The notes below the pieces were generated by a model, which worked only from the letters and a program-made list of their open reading frames with translations, was not told the origin of the DNA and ran no database searches. Of a stretch of DNA of 64,000 nt, positions 54,528 to 63,168 are shown piece by piece; within the stretch, counting starts at the first letter, position 1, and each line of letters begins with the position of its first letter. A program made the position numbers and the translations under genes. The DNA is from Marivibrio halodurans (GTDB lineage: Bacteria > Pseudomonadota > Alphaproteobacteria > UBA8366 > Aestuariispiraceae): the NCBI RefSeq assembly GCF_017963645.1, contig NZ_JAGMWN010000001.1, forward strand, positions 930,001 through 994,000, read 5' to 3'.

Positions 54528-55793
54528 ATGAGACCCATGCGAACGATCATACCGGCCGCGATCCTGCTGATCGCCCTGCTGGCGGTGCCGCCCTTTCTCG
54601 GTCTCGGCTGGCAGAACGCACTCGTCAATCTCCTGATCGCCAGCCTATTCGCGCTCGCCTTCAACCTGCTCTCGGGACAGGCGGGGCTGCTCTCCTTCGG
54701 CCATGCGGCCTATTTCGGCGTCGGGGCCTTCGCGACCCTGCATCTGATGATCGCGGTGGAGGACGGCCTGCCCTTCCCCACCCCGCTCCTGCCGCTCGCC
54801 GGCGCGGGCGCGGGGCTCGCCGTCGGCCTCGTCGCGGGGGTCTTCGCGACCAAGCGTTCCGGCGTCTATTTCGCGCTGGTGACGCTGGCGATCGCGGAGC
54901 TGTTCCATTCCCTGGCGCCGCATCTTCAGGGGTGGTTCGGCGGGGAATCCGGCATATCCGCTATGCGCATGCCATGGGGCGGCTTCGTCTTCGGCTCGTT
55001 GCTGGAGGTCTATTACCTGACGCTCGGCTGGGTCGTGCTGTCGATCCTGGTGCTCTGGGCCTATACCCGGACGCCCTTCGGCCGGCTGACGCTGGCGCTG
55101 CGCGACAACGAACAGCGGGTGCGGTTCCTCGGCTACGACGCGCATGCCGCCAAGGTGGTCGTCTTCACCATCTCTGCCATGTTCTCGGGCGTCGCCGGGG
55201 CGCTCCTCGCGATCTCGAACGAGACGGCGAACTACGCCCTCTTCTCCGCGCATGTCTCGGCGCAGGTCGTGCTGCACACCTTCGTCGGCGGCGCCACGAT
55301 CTTCCTCGGACCGGTGATCGGCGCGGTCGTCTTCACCCTCTTCGCCTATATCGTCTCCGACCTGACGCGATCCTGGCTGTTCTATCAGGGGCTGATCTTC
55401 GTCCTGGTCATGCTCTATGCGCCCATCGGGATCGGCGGCGTGATACGCCACCATCTGCGCCATTGGCGCTCCATCGACTGGTCACGCCTCGCCGCGCCCT
55501 ACGCGCTGGCGGGCGTGGGCGGCGCGATGATCGCCGGCGGCGTGGTCTTCCTGACCGAATGCGTCGCGATCCTGTTCGGCGAGGAATATGCCGTCGCCAT
55601 GCGCGACGCCGGGGACACCCTCCCCCCCTTCGAGATGGCGGGGATGAGTTGGGACCCGCTCGGCCCCGCGAGCTGGCTGCCGCCGATCCTGCTGCTCTCG
55701 ATTGGCGGCCTGTGCCTCCATCGCGCACGCGATCGGATCAAGCCGCTCTGGGACGCGATCGAGGGCGGCGCGGCGAAGGAGGGCACGCGATGA
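54528..55793 (+). CDS. Liv-type ABC permease (LivM-like) with a C-terminal extension
   Basis: Membrane permease of 421 aa. NLLSGQAGLLSFGHAAYFGVGAFATLHLM is the LivM signature, and RDNEQRVRFLGYDAHAAKVVVFTISAMFSGVAGAL is the ATPase-coupling region. The family core ends near residue 310; a further 110 residues carry two more hydrophobic segments (YALAGVGGAMIAGGVVFLTE, WLPPILLLSIGGLCL) and a charged tail. The extension's role is unknown. It starts one base after the LivH-like stop and overlaps the LivG-like start by four bases. Confidence 0.9.
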   Translation: MRPMRTIIPAAILLIALLAVPPFLGLGWQNALVNLLIASLFALAFNLLSGQAGLLSFGHAAYFGVGAFATLHLMIAVEDGLPFPTPLLPLAGAGAGLAVGLVAGVFATKRSGVYFALVTLAIAELFHSLAPHLQGWFGGESGISAMRMPWGGFVFGSLLEVYYLTLGWVVLSILVLWAYTRTPFGRLTLALRDNEQRVRFLGYDAHAAKVVVFTISAMFSGVAGALLAISNETANYALFSAHVSAQVVLHTFVGGATIFLGPVIGAVVFTLFAYIVSDLTRSWLFYQGLIFVLVMLYAPIGIGGVIRHHLRHWRSIDWSRLAAPYALAGVGGAMIAGGVVFLTECVAILFGEEYAVAMRDAGDTLPPFEMAGMSWDPLGPASWLPPILLLSIGGLCLHRARDRIKPLWDAIEGGAAKEGTR

Positions 55794-56563
55794 CGGACGC
55801 TCCCGGGAACAGCCCCTATTCACTGCGGTTGAGCGGCGTCACCAAGGCCTTCGGTTCCATCCCGGTGATCCAAGACGTCGATCTCGATATCCGCGCGGGC
55901 GAGCGCCATGCCGTCATCGGTCCGAACGGGGCGGGGAAATCGACACTCTTCAACCTGATCTCCGGACTGTTCCCGCTGTCCGGGGGCGACATCCGGTTGC
56001 ATGGCCGAAGCATCGCGGGCCTGTCCCCGCACCGGATCAACCGCCTCGGCCTCGCCCGGTCCTTCCAGATCAGCAATATCTTCCACCGGATGAGCGTGTT
56101 CGAGAATCTGCGCATCGGCGTGCTGGCCCGTCACGGCATTCGTTTTGGCCTGTTCCGGCCGGTCGATCGGATGCGGCGAATCAATGACGAGACCGACGCG
56201 ATCCTGGCCCGCGTGGGGCTGACGGCCCGGGCTCACGACCTGGCGGGCGACTTGACCTATTCCGAGCAGCGGGCGCTGGAAATCGGCATGACGCTGACCA
56301 CCGGGGCCGATGTCATCCTGCTAGACGAGCCGACCGCCGGCATGTCGCGCGAGGAAACAGCCCGCGCCATCGACCTCATCCGCACGGTGAGCGAAGGCAA
56401 GACCCTGCTGATGGTCGAACATGACATGAGCGTCGTCTTCAGCCTGTGCGATCGGGTATCGGTGCTCGTCTACGGCAACATCCTGGCGACCGACACGCCG
56501 GCGGCCATCAGCGCCAACCGCGCGGTTCAGGAAGCCTATCTGGGCGAGGAGGCGGATATATGA
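55790..56563 (+). CDS. Liv-type ABC ATPase (LivG-like)
   Basis: ATPase of 257 aa with intact motifs: Walker A GPNGAGKSTL, Walker B VILLDEPTAGMS and the H-loop MVEHDM. The signature is LTYSEQRALEIGM, normal for LivG relatives. The start overlaps the LivM-like stop (ATGA). It works with the LivF-like protein, whose own Walker A is altered, so this subunit probably supplies most of the ATP hydrolysis. Confidence 0.92.
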   Translation: MTDAPGNSPYSLRLSGVTKAFGSIPVIQDVDLDIRAGERHAVIGPNGAGKSTLFNLISGLFPLSGGDIRLHGRSIAGLSPHRINRLGLARSFQISNIFHRMSVFENLRIGVLARHGIRFGLFRPVDRMRRINDETDAILARVGLTARAHDLAGDLTYSEQRALEIGMTLTTGADVILLDEPTAGMSREETARAIDLIRTVSEGKTLLMVEHDMSVVFSLCDRVSVLVYGNILATDTPAAISANRAVQEAYLGEEADI

Positions 56564-57270
56564 GCCTGCTCCGGATCGAGGGGCTGCATGCCCATTACGG
56601 CAAGAGCCATATCCTCCACGGCATCGACCTCTCCCTCCCGGACGGCGCGATCGTCTCGCTCCTGGGGCGCAACGGCTCGGGCCGCTCGACGCTGCTCAAG
56701 GCGATCATGGGATTGGTCCCACCCTCGGCGGGGGCGGTACGGCTGGCCGGGCGCGATCTGGCCGGCGCGCGCCCCTTCGACATCTGCCGACAAGGCATCG
56801 GCTACGTTCCGGAGGAGCGGCTCGTCTTTCCCAACCTGACGGTGGCGGAGAATCTGGCGATGGGCGTGCAGAAGGCGCGGCCCGGCGTGCCGGAATGGTC
56901 GGTGGCGGAGATGTACGCCTATTTCCCCCGTCTGAAGGAACGCCGCGCGGTGCGCGCCGGCTATCTCTCCGGCGGCGAGCAGCAGATGCTGACCATCTGC
57001 CGCTCGCTTCTCGGTAATCCCCGGGTCCTGCTGATCGACGAACCGACGGAGGGACTCGCCCCCCGGGTCGTCGAGGTCGTCATGGAGGTCATCCTCGACA
57101 TCGGCCGGCGTGGCGTCACCGTGATGCTGGTCGAGCAGAAGTTGACGATCGCGCTCAAGGTGGCCCGCGAGGTGATGGTGATGGGACACGGGGAAATCAT
57201 GTTCCGCGGCACGCCCGCCGCTCTCGACGAGGCGCCGGACGTGCGCCGCAACTGGCTGGAGGTGGCATGA
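56560..57270 (+). CDS. Liv-type ABC ATPase (LivF-like) with Arg in Walker A
   Basis: ATPase of 236 aa. The signature LSGGEQQMLTICRSL and Walker B VLLIDEPTEGLAP are intact, followed by the LivF-typical LVEQK. The Walker A reads GRNGSGRST: the lysine that binds ATP phosphate is Arg (codon CGC). In LivF it is nearly always GKST. The subunit may bind ATP poorly and act as the degenerate half of a LivG/LivF pair. It overlaps the LivG-like stop (ATGA) and the SDR start (ATGA). Confidence 0.92.
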   Translation: MSLLRIEGLHAHYGKSHILHGIDLSLPDGAIVSLLGRNGSGRSTLLKAIMGLVPPSAGAVRLAGRDLAGARPFDICRQGIGYVPEERLVFPNLTVAENLAMGVQKARPGVPEWSVAEMYAYFPRLKERRAVRAGYLSGGEQQMLTICRSLLGNPRVLLIDEPTEGLAPRVVEVVMEVILDIGRRGVTVMLVEQKLTIALKVAREVMVMGHGEIMFRGTPAALDEAPDVRRNWLEVA

Positions 57271-58055
57271 GCCTGATCGATAGAATGCGTCCGGCGCCCG
57301 GGCTGCGCGTGGTCGTCACCGCCGGCGCCTCCGGAATCGGCGCCGCGATCGCCCGGGCCTTCCTGGAGGCGGAGGCGGAGGTGCTGGTGTGCGATATCGA
57401 CGAGGGCGCGCTCGCGGCCTTCGCCGACGCCCATCCGGGCGTGCGCGCGATGCGTGCCGACATATCGGACGAGGACGCCGTCGCCGACCTGTTCCGGGAG
57501 GCCGGAGGGCGCTTCGGCGCCCTCGACGTCCTGGTGAACAATGCCGGCATATCCGGTCCCACCGGCGCGATCGACGACCTCTCGGTCGCGGATATCCGGC
57601 GCACCCTGGATGTCGATCTGCTGGGCCAGTTCCTCGTGCTGCGCCAGGCGGCGCCACTCCTTCGGCACGGCGGCGGCGGTGCCATCGTCAACATATCCTC
57701 CGTCGCCGGCCGTCTCGGCTACGGCTTGCGCACCCCCTATGCCGCGTCGAAATGGGGGATCGTGGGGCTGACCGCCAGCCTAGCGAAGGAGATGGGGCCG
57801 GACGGTATCCGCGTGAACGCCGTCCTGCCCGGGCTGGTGCGCGGCGCGCGCATCGAGAACGTGATCCGCGCCCGGGCCGAGGCATCCGGCGTCGAGTACG
57901 CGGAGATGGAGGCGCAGTACCTGCGCAACGTCTCGCTGCGCCGCATGGTGGAGCCGGAGGATATCGCCGCCACGACCCTCTTTCTTTGCTCGCCCGGCGG
58001 CGCGAATATCTCCGGGCAGGCGATCAGCGTCTGCGGCAATGTCGAGACGATCTGA
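57267..58055 (+). CDS. SDR oxidoreductase, beta-hydroxyacid dehydrogenase-like
   Basis: NAD(P)-dependent short-chain dehydrogenase of 262 aa. VVVTAGASGIGAAIARAFLEA is the cofactor motif (one residue off the usual TGGASGIG), NNAGISG is present, and the active site is ISSVAGRLGYGLRTPYAASK with Ser, Tyr and Lys. It is translationally coupled to the ABC ATPase and followed after 57 bases by the BKACE gene, so it likely makes the beta-keto acid that BKACE cleaves. 3-Hydroxybutyrate-, carnitine- or related hydroxy-acid substrates fit. Confidence 0.88.
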   Translation: MSLIDRMRPAPGLRVVVTAGASGIGAAIARAFLEAEAEVLVCDIDEGALAAFADAHPGVRAMRADISDEDAVADLFREAGGRFGALDVLVNNAGISGPTGAIDDLSVADIRRTLDVDLLGQFLVLRQAAPLLRHGGGGAIVNISSVAGRLGYGLRTPYAASKWGIVGLTASLAKEMGPDGIRVNAVLPGLVRGARIENVIRARAEASGVEYAEMEAQYLRNVSLRRMVEPEDIAATTLFLCSPGGANISGQAISVCGNVETI

Positions 58056-58112
58056 TCCGGCCTGTTCCCGGCCCCGACGCCCCTAGCACCCCTCTCCAGA
58101 AGGATAGCGACC

Positions 58113-59048
58113 ATGGCGAAGAGCCCCCGCAAGGTCATCATCACCTGCGCCGTCACCGGCGGCATTCACACGCCGACCATGTCCCCGCATCTACCGATCA
58201 CGCCGGACCAGATCGCGGAAGCCGCGATCGGGGCGGCGGAGGCCGGGGCCGCCATCCTGCATCTCCATGCCCGCGACCCGGAGGACGGCCGCCCGACCCA
58301 GGAGCCGGAGGCCTTCGCGCGTTTCCTGCCCCGGATCAAGCAGGCGACGGGCGCGGTCCTCAACCTGACCACCGGCGGCAGCCCGGCGATGACGGTGGCG
58401 GAGCGGCTACAGCCCGCGGCACGCTTCAAGCCGGAGGTCGCCTCGCTCAACATGGGGTCGATGAATTTCGGGCTCTATCCGATGCTGAACCGCTATGACA
58501 GCTTCCAGCATGAATGGGAGCCGGCCTTCCTGGAGAAGACGAGGGATCTCGTCTTCCGGAACAGCTTCAAGGATATCGAGCACATCCTGGACACCTGCGC
58601 CGACAACGGCACCCGGTTCGAGTTCGAGTGCTATGATACCAGCCACCTCTACAATCTCGCCCATTTCCTGGATCGCGGCTTGGTGAAGCCGCCGCTTTTC
58701 GTCCAAACGGTCTTCGGCATCCTGGGCGGGATCGGCACCCATCCGGAGGACGTGGCCCATATGCGCCGCACGGCGGACCGGCTGTTCGGCGACGATTATG
58801 TCTGGTCGGTACTCGGCGCGGGACGGCATCAATTCCCGGTACTAACCATGGCGGCCGCGATGGGCGGCAATGTACGCGTGGGGCTGGAGGATTCGCTGTG
58901 GATCGCCCCCGGCGAACTGGCCCGGAGCAACGCCGACCAGGTCACCCGCGCCCGGCAGGTCGTCGAGGGCCTCGGCCTCGCCGTCGCCACCCCGGACGAA
59001 GCCCGTGCCATGCTTTCCCTCAAGGGCGCGGATCGCGTCGATTTCTAG
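58113..59048 (+). CDS. BKACE (DUF849) beta-keto acid cleavage enzyme
   Basis: TIM-barrel enzyme of 311 aa of the 3-keto-5-aminohexanoate cleavage family, which moves the acetyl group of a beta-keto acid to acetyl-CoA by a zinc-dependent retro-Claisen reaction. IITCAVTGGIHTPTMSPHLPITP and AAILHLHARDPEDGRPTQ carry the zinc His residues, with LNLTTGG and FECYDTSHLYNLAHFLDRG later. Known substrates include 3-dehydrocarnitine, which yields glycine betaine; the betaine demethylation genes elsewhere in this window make that attractive but unproven. It is the last gene of the Liv-type operon. Confidence 0.9.
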   Translation: MAKSPRKVIITCAVTGGIHTPTMSPHLPITPDQIAEAAIGAAEAGAAILHLHARDPEDGRPTQEPEAFARFLPRIKQATGAVLNLTTGGSPAMTVAERLQPAARFKPEVASLNMGSMNFGLYPMLNRYDSFQHEWEPAFLEKTRDLVFRNSFKDIEHILDTCADNGTRFEFECYDTSHLYNLAHFLDRGLVKPPLFVQTVFGILGGIGTHPEDVAHMRRTADRLFGDDYVWSVLGAGRHQFPVLTMAAAMGGNVRVGLEDSLWIAPGELARSNADQVTRARQVVEGLGLAVATPDEARAMLSLKGADRVDF

Positions 59049-59195
59049 GTCCTGGCGGCAAGGATTTGATCGACGAGCGGGGCTTTCGAGGCGACTGGAG
59101 CCGGGAGTAGCGGGTCGCCTTCGAAGCGCCCTCAACGACATGGGGGCGATTTCGCTTGCTTATCCCCCCGATAATCCAGCATCTTCCTTGCGTGG

Positions 59196-59405
59196 CCTTT
59201 GGTTCCCCTGACCGGCACATGGCTGGGGGGATTAAAAGGGAACAGCGGTAGCACCCTACCCATAAGGGGGGTGTGATCCGCGGCTGTCCCCGCAACTGTG
59301 AGCGGCGAGACGGCGGCCATTCGACATGGTCACTGACCGGGACTTTCGTTCCGATCGGGAAGACCGGCCGTCGCCGATGACCCGCGAGCCAGGAGACCTG
59401 CCTCA
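59196..59405 (+). ncRNA. Cobalamin (B12) riboswitch
   Basis: The conserved parts are in order: TTTGGTTCCCCTGACCGGCA at the 5' end, GATTAAAAGGGAA near 59230, GCTGTCCCCGCAACTGTGAGC near 59283 (the B12 box region), GTCACTGACCGGGA, and the 3' GAGCCAGGAGACCTGCC at 59386-59402. It should turn expression down when adenosylcobalamin is plentiful. It precedes btuB by about 330 bases. Confidence 0.93.
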
Positions 59406-59733
59406 GGCCGCGTCACCTTTGCTGCCGGTCGGGGATTGCCGGGGGCGCGGGCCTAGAAGTCCGTTCGCGGTGGCGCCTTGTTGGTGCGTCCGTATGACGG
59501 CGCTTCGGCCCGGCGGTTTCGAGCGATCGACCCTCCATTCAAGCCGTATGCGTTCCGTTGGGCGTGGGCCGTCGATTGGACGGGTCCGCGATTGTCGCGC
59601 ATGGCGAGGCGTCTCCGGTTGGGATCGGGGATGCCGGCGATGGGCGTTTTCCCTTTCCGCAATCGGGCCGTTTCGCAGGACAGGCGGCATGGCGTGTCCG
59701 TCCGGTCGACTTTTGATCGACTGGAGGAGCACT
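59406..59733 (+). other. Long leader between riboswitch and btuB
   Basis: 328 bases with no clear gene. Open frames here run on from the riboswitch or are on the other strand and look like chance in GC-rich DNA. It could hold an expression platform or a second control element. I did not find a convincing terminator. Confidence 0.4.
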
Positions 59734-61674
59734 ATGACGACGAGAAGAAAGGGCGCGCCCCGGCGCGTGGTGGTTACGGGAATGGCGGCGACGATCGCGC
59801 TTCTTGCGGGATTGGGGACGACGTCCGCCCAGGGGACGGGCGAAGCGGCGGGAACGGTTCTGTCCCTGTCGCCGATCGTGGTCTCGGCGAGCCGCGTTCC
59901 CCTGCCGGCGGAACGGGTCGGCAGCGCGGTGACGGTCATCACGGCGGAGGAGATCGAGCGGCGCGGGGACCGCTTCGTCGCGGACATCCTGCGCGACGTG
60001 CCGGGTCTGGCGGTGAATCGAACGGGCGCGGCCGGCGCCCTGACGGCGGTCCGCATTCGCGGCGCGGAAGCGGACCATACGCTCGTCATCGTCGACGGGG
60101 TCGAGGTGAACGACCCCAGCGCCGGGTCCGACTATGATTTCGCCCGCCTGATGGCCCAGGATATCGAGCGCATCGAAATCCTGCGGGGCCCGCAATCGGC
60201 CCTGTGGGGCAGCGACGCGATCGGTGGTGTCATCAATATCGTCACGAAGCGGGGGGACGCCGCGCCCAGCGGCTCGGTCGAGGTCGAGGGGGGCAGCTTC
60301 GGCACCCGCCGCACCTCCGCGGCCCTGCGCGGCGGGGGGGAGCGTTTCAATCTCTCCGGTTCGGTTCAGCGCTATCGCACGGACGGTATCTCGAACGCCG
60401 CGGCATCGCGCGGAAATCACGAGGCCGACGGCTATAAGAACGATACGGCCAGCCTGAAGGGCAGCGTCCGACCGATCGACGAGATCGAGGTCGAGGGCAT
60501 GGCGCGCTATACCCGTGCCTTCTTCGAGACGGACGGCTTCACCGGAGGCCCCGGCGCCTTCGACCAGATCGCCGACACGACGACGCGGCAGAAATACGGC
60601 CGGATCGGCGTGACGGTCGATCCGTTCGACGGGACCTGGACGCATCGCGCCAGCCTTGCCTATACCGGCGATCGGGACGAAAGCACGACCAACGGCACGA
60701 CCAGCAGCACCGCCTACGGCACCAAGGTCAAGCAGGACTACGAGACGACGGTTCGCTTCGACACGCCCGATGTCGGAAATGCGGAGCATGTGCTCACCTT
60801 CCTCGCCGAGCGGGAGAAAGAGCGCATGGAGGCCAGTTTCCTGGCCCAGGACGAAATTTCGACCACCAATGACGGCTTCGCCGGGGAGTATAATCTCGGC
60901 CTTTGGGATGCGCTCTACCTCTCAGGAAGCCTTCGGCGGGACGAGAGCGACCGCTTCGATGGGGAGACGACCTATCGCGGCACCGCCGCCTATGTGGTCG
61001 ATGACTGGGGCACGCGCTTCCACGGCAGTTACGGCACCGGGATCAAGAACCCGACACTGACGGAGCTGTTCGGCTACACCAATAATTTCGTCGGCAACCC
61101 GAACCTGAAGCCGGAGCGGGCCCGCGGCTGGGATATCGGCGTGGAGCAGCGTTTCTGGGACGATCGCGCGCGGATCGACGTTACCTATTTCCGCAACCGG
61201 GTGGAGGATCTGATCACCGGATCGGGTAACACGGCGATCAATCTGAACGGGACGTCACCGGCGGAGGGCGTGGAGATCACGGGCGATATCGCGGTGACCG
61301 ACGCGATCGACCTGTCCGCCGCCTATACCTATACGGACGCCGAGACCGCCACCGGCGTGGAGCAGGTTCGCCGCCCGACGCATACCGCGAGCATGTCTGT
61401 GAATTGGCGTTTCCTGGAGGACAGGGCGAACCTCAATCTCGGCGTCGATTATACCGGGGCATTCACGGATTTCGCCTTCAGCCCGACCTATGTCCGCTCA
61501 ATCGTGGAGATGGAGGCCTACACGCTGGTCAGTCTCCAGGGCTCCTATGAGGTAGCCGATGGGGTCGAGCTTTTCGCGCGCGGGGAAAACCTGCTCGACG
61601 AGGATTACGAGGAAGTCTTCACCTACGGAACGGCCGGCCGGGCCGGGTACGCCGGTCTGCGCCTGTCATTCTGA
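59734..61674 (+). CDS. btuB: TonB-dependent outer-membrane cobalamin receptor
   Basis: Outer-membrane barrel of 646 aa with a signal peptide (to about TSAQ, residue 33) and a plug domain (VVVSASR-like start, EIERRGDRFVADILRDVPGLAVN, GVNDPSAGS-like loop, RIEILRGPQSALWGSDAIGGVINIVTK). The barrel ends RAGYAGLRLSF with the terminal Phe. GGAGGAGCACT before the ATG at 59734 sets the start. With the riboswitch, btuF and btuC, it takes up vitamin B12. Confidence 0.92.
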   Translation: MTTRRKGAPRRVVVTGMAATIALLAGLGTTSAQGTGEAAGTVLSLSPIVVSASRVPLPAERVGSAVTVITAEEIERRGDRFVADILRDVPGLAVNRTGAAGALTAVRIRGAEADHTLVIVDGVEVNDPSAGSDYDFARLMAQDIERIEILRGPQSALWGSDAIGGVINIVTKRGDAAPSGSVEVEGGSFGTRRTSAALRGGGERFNLSGSVQRYRTDGISNAAASRGNHEADGYKNDTASLKGSVRPIDEIEVEGMARYTRAFFETDGFTGGPGAFDQIADTTTRQKYGRIGVTVDPFDGTWTHRASLAYTGDRDESTTNGTTSSTAYGTKVKQDYETTVRFDTPDVGNAEHVLTFLAEREKERMEASFLAQDEISTTNDGFAGEYNLGLWDALYLSGSLRRDESDRFDGETTYRGTAAYVVDDWGTRFHGSYGTGIKNPTLTELFGYTNNFVGNPNLKPERARGWDIGVEQRFWDDRARIDVTYFRNRVEDLITGSGNTAINLNGTSPAEGVEITGDIAVTDAIDLSAAYTYTDAETATGVEQVRRPTHTASMSVNWRFLEDRANLNLGVDYTGAFTDFAFSPTYVRSIVEMEAYTLVSLQGSYEVADGVELFARGENLLDEDYEEVFTYGTAGRAGYAGLRLSF

Positions 61675-61765
61675 CACGCGGGCTGAACGCGCGCGGGTCG
61701 GCGCCGTCGCTTCCAGGCGTCGCCGGCCCGTCGCCGACATACACACATCGAGTCCGGGAGGAACA

Positions 61766-62335
61766 ATGCAAGCGATCAACAAGGTGCGCGAGGGCCTGGG
61801 CGACGGCCGGGTCAGGGAGGTTTGGCATCTACCGACGGAGGAGGCGTATCTCGAAACCCTGCTGCGCGATATCTTCGAGAACCATTGGCAAGGCATCGTC
61901 TTCGGCCCGATCATCGAGGGCGGCGCGTTCGAGTTTCGCTGCCCCGGGCCACCGAAATCGGTGACGCTGTTCGACGGCTATCTGACGGTTCATTTCGGCG
62001 GCACGCACTTCCATCTATGCATCGGCGACAATATGGGGGCGCCCGCGCACCCGACGCCGGAGGATCTGCGACGGCGCCGCCGGACGGCCCGGGCCGAGAT
62101 CTTTCGCAACCTCGACCGGGAGGGCTGCGCGACGATCTGGGGGCTGCGGTTGTTCAACGGCGCCGACGAACAGTTGATCACCATCTTCTTCCCCAATCCC
62201 TACCTCACCGATGCGGACGGGTTGGCGGAAACACCCGACCGGTCGCGCCTTACCACCTGGGAGGCGATCGGACGCTCCTATCTCGGCCGCGAACTCGACG
62301 ACGCCGACCGCACCGGCAAGGGCTTCAAGGGCTGA
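61766..62335 (+). CDS. Conserved protein of unknown function in the B12 uptake operon
   Basis: A soluble 189 aa protein that I cannot assign. CGGGAGGAACA before the ATG is a strong ribosome site. Notable stretches are GGTHFHLCIGDNMGAPAHPTP (His- and Cys-bearing, possibly metal binding), RRRRRTARAEIFRNLDREG and the C-terminal YLGRELDDADRTGKGFKG. It sits between btuB and btuF on the same strand with short gaps, which ties it to cobalamin or cobalt handling. Confidence 0.75.
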   Translation: MQAINKVREGLGDGRVREVWHLPTEEAYLETLLRDIFENHWQGIVFGPIIEGGAFEFRCPGPPKSVTLFDGYLTVHFGGTHFHLCIGDNMGAPAHPTPEDLRRRRRTARAEIFRNLDREGCATIWGLRLFNGADEQLITIFFPNPYLTDADGLAETPDRSRLTTWEAIGRSYLGRELDDADRTGKGFKG

Positions 62336-62340
62336 CTGGC

Positions 62341-63168
62341 ATGCGGATGATGGGGATCGCGGCCCTGGCACTCGCGTTTATGATCAGCGCGGGCACGGCG
62401 CGCGCGGATGCGCCGCGCCGGGTCGTTTCGATGAATCTGTGCACGGACCAACTCGTCCTGATGTTGGCGGATCGAGAGCGGATCGCTTCCGTTTCCTACC
62501 TCGCCGCCCGACCGGAGGATTCCCTCATGGCCGGGGCCACCAACGGACTGGTTCTCAACCATGGTCAGATCGAGGAGGTCTTGCCGCTCAAGCCGGAATT
62601 GGCCATCGCCGGTCTCTACACGACGCGCTTCACGGCGGCGATCCTGCGCGACCTCGGCATCCCGGTCCTGGACCTTCCGCCGGCCCGGACCTTCGACGAT
62701 GTCCGCGCGAACATCCGAAAGGTCGCGGAGGCGCTGGGCGTACCGGCGCGGGGCGAGGACATGATCACGGCGATGAACGCGCGGATCGACCGGTTGCGAG
62801 GCCGCGTCGCGCGGGCTGCCCGCCCGCGGGCGCTGATCTACCGCGCCGGTGGCTACACGCTCGGCCGGCAGACCTTCGCGGGCGAGCTGCTGGCTCTGGC
62901 GGGCTACGAGAACGCCGCCGCCGATTACGGCATCACGGAATGGGGGGCGGTTCCGGTCGAGGCGGTGCTGCAACTCAAGCCCGACGCCCTGATCGTCGGC
63001 ATCTACCGGGACAACGCCCCCTCGCTGGCGCGGGACGTGACGAAGCACCCGGCCCTCGCCGTCCACGCCCCGCGCGTCATCGAGGTTCAGACACGCCACT
63101 GGTCCTGCGGCACCCCGGCCGCGCTGGATATCGTCGCGCGGCTGATCGCGGCACGGGGGCAGTCATGA
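62341..63168 (+). CDS. btuF: Periplasmic cobalamin-binding protein
   Basis: ABC binding protein of 275 aa (Peripla_BP_2). The signal peptide ends ARA-DAP, about residue 22. RRVVSMNLCTDQLVLMLADRER is the usual start of the mature BtuF-like fold, and LKPDALIVGIY lies near the end. It overlaps the btuC start by four bases (ATGA). It carries B12 from the outer-membrane receptor to the inner-membrane permease. Confidence 0.88.
   Translation: MRMMGIAALALAFMISAGTARADAPRRVVSMNLCTDQLVLMLADRERIASVSYLAARPEDSLMAGATNGLVLNHGQIEEVLPLKPELAIAGLYTTRFTAAILRDLGIPVLDLPPARTFDDVRANIRKVAEALGVPARGEDMITAMNARIDRLRGRVARAARPRALIYRAGGYTLGRQTFAGELLALAGYENAAADYGITEWGAVPVEAVLQLKPDALIVGIYRDNAPSLARDVTKHPALAVHAPRVIEVQTRHWSCGTPAALDIVARLIAARGQS

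Noticed and set aside
59326-59733. An upstream start giving a 782-residue version of btuB
   Set aside because: It would begin inside the riboswitch; the ATG at 59734 has a GGAGGAG site and opens onto a normal signal peptide.
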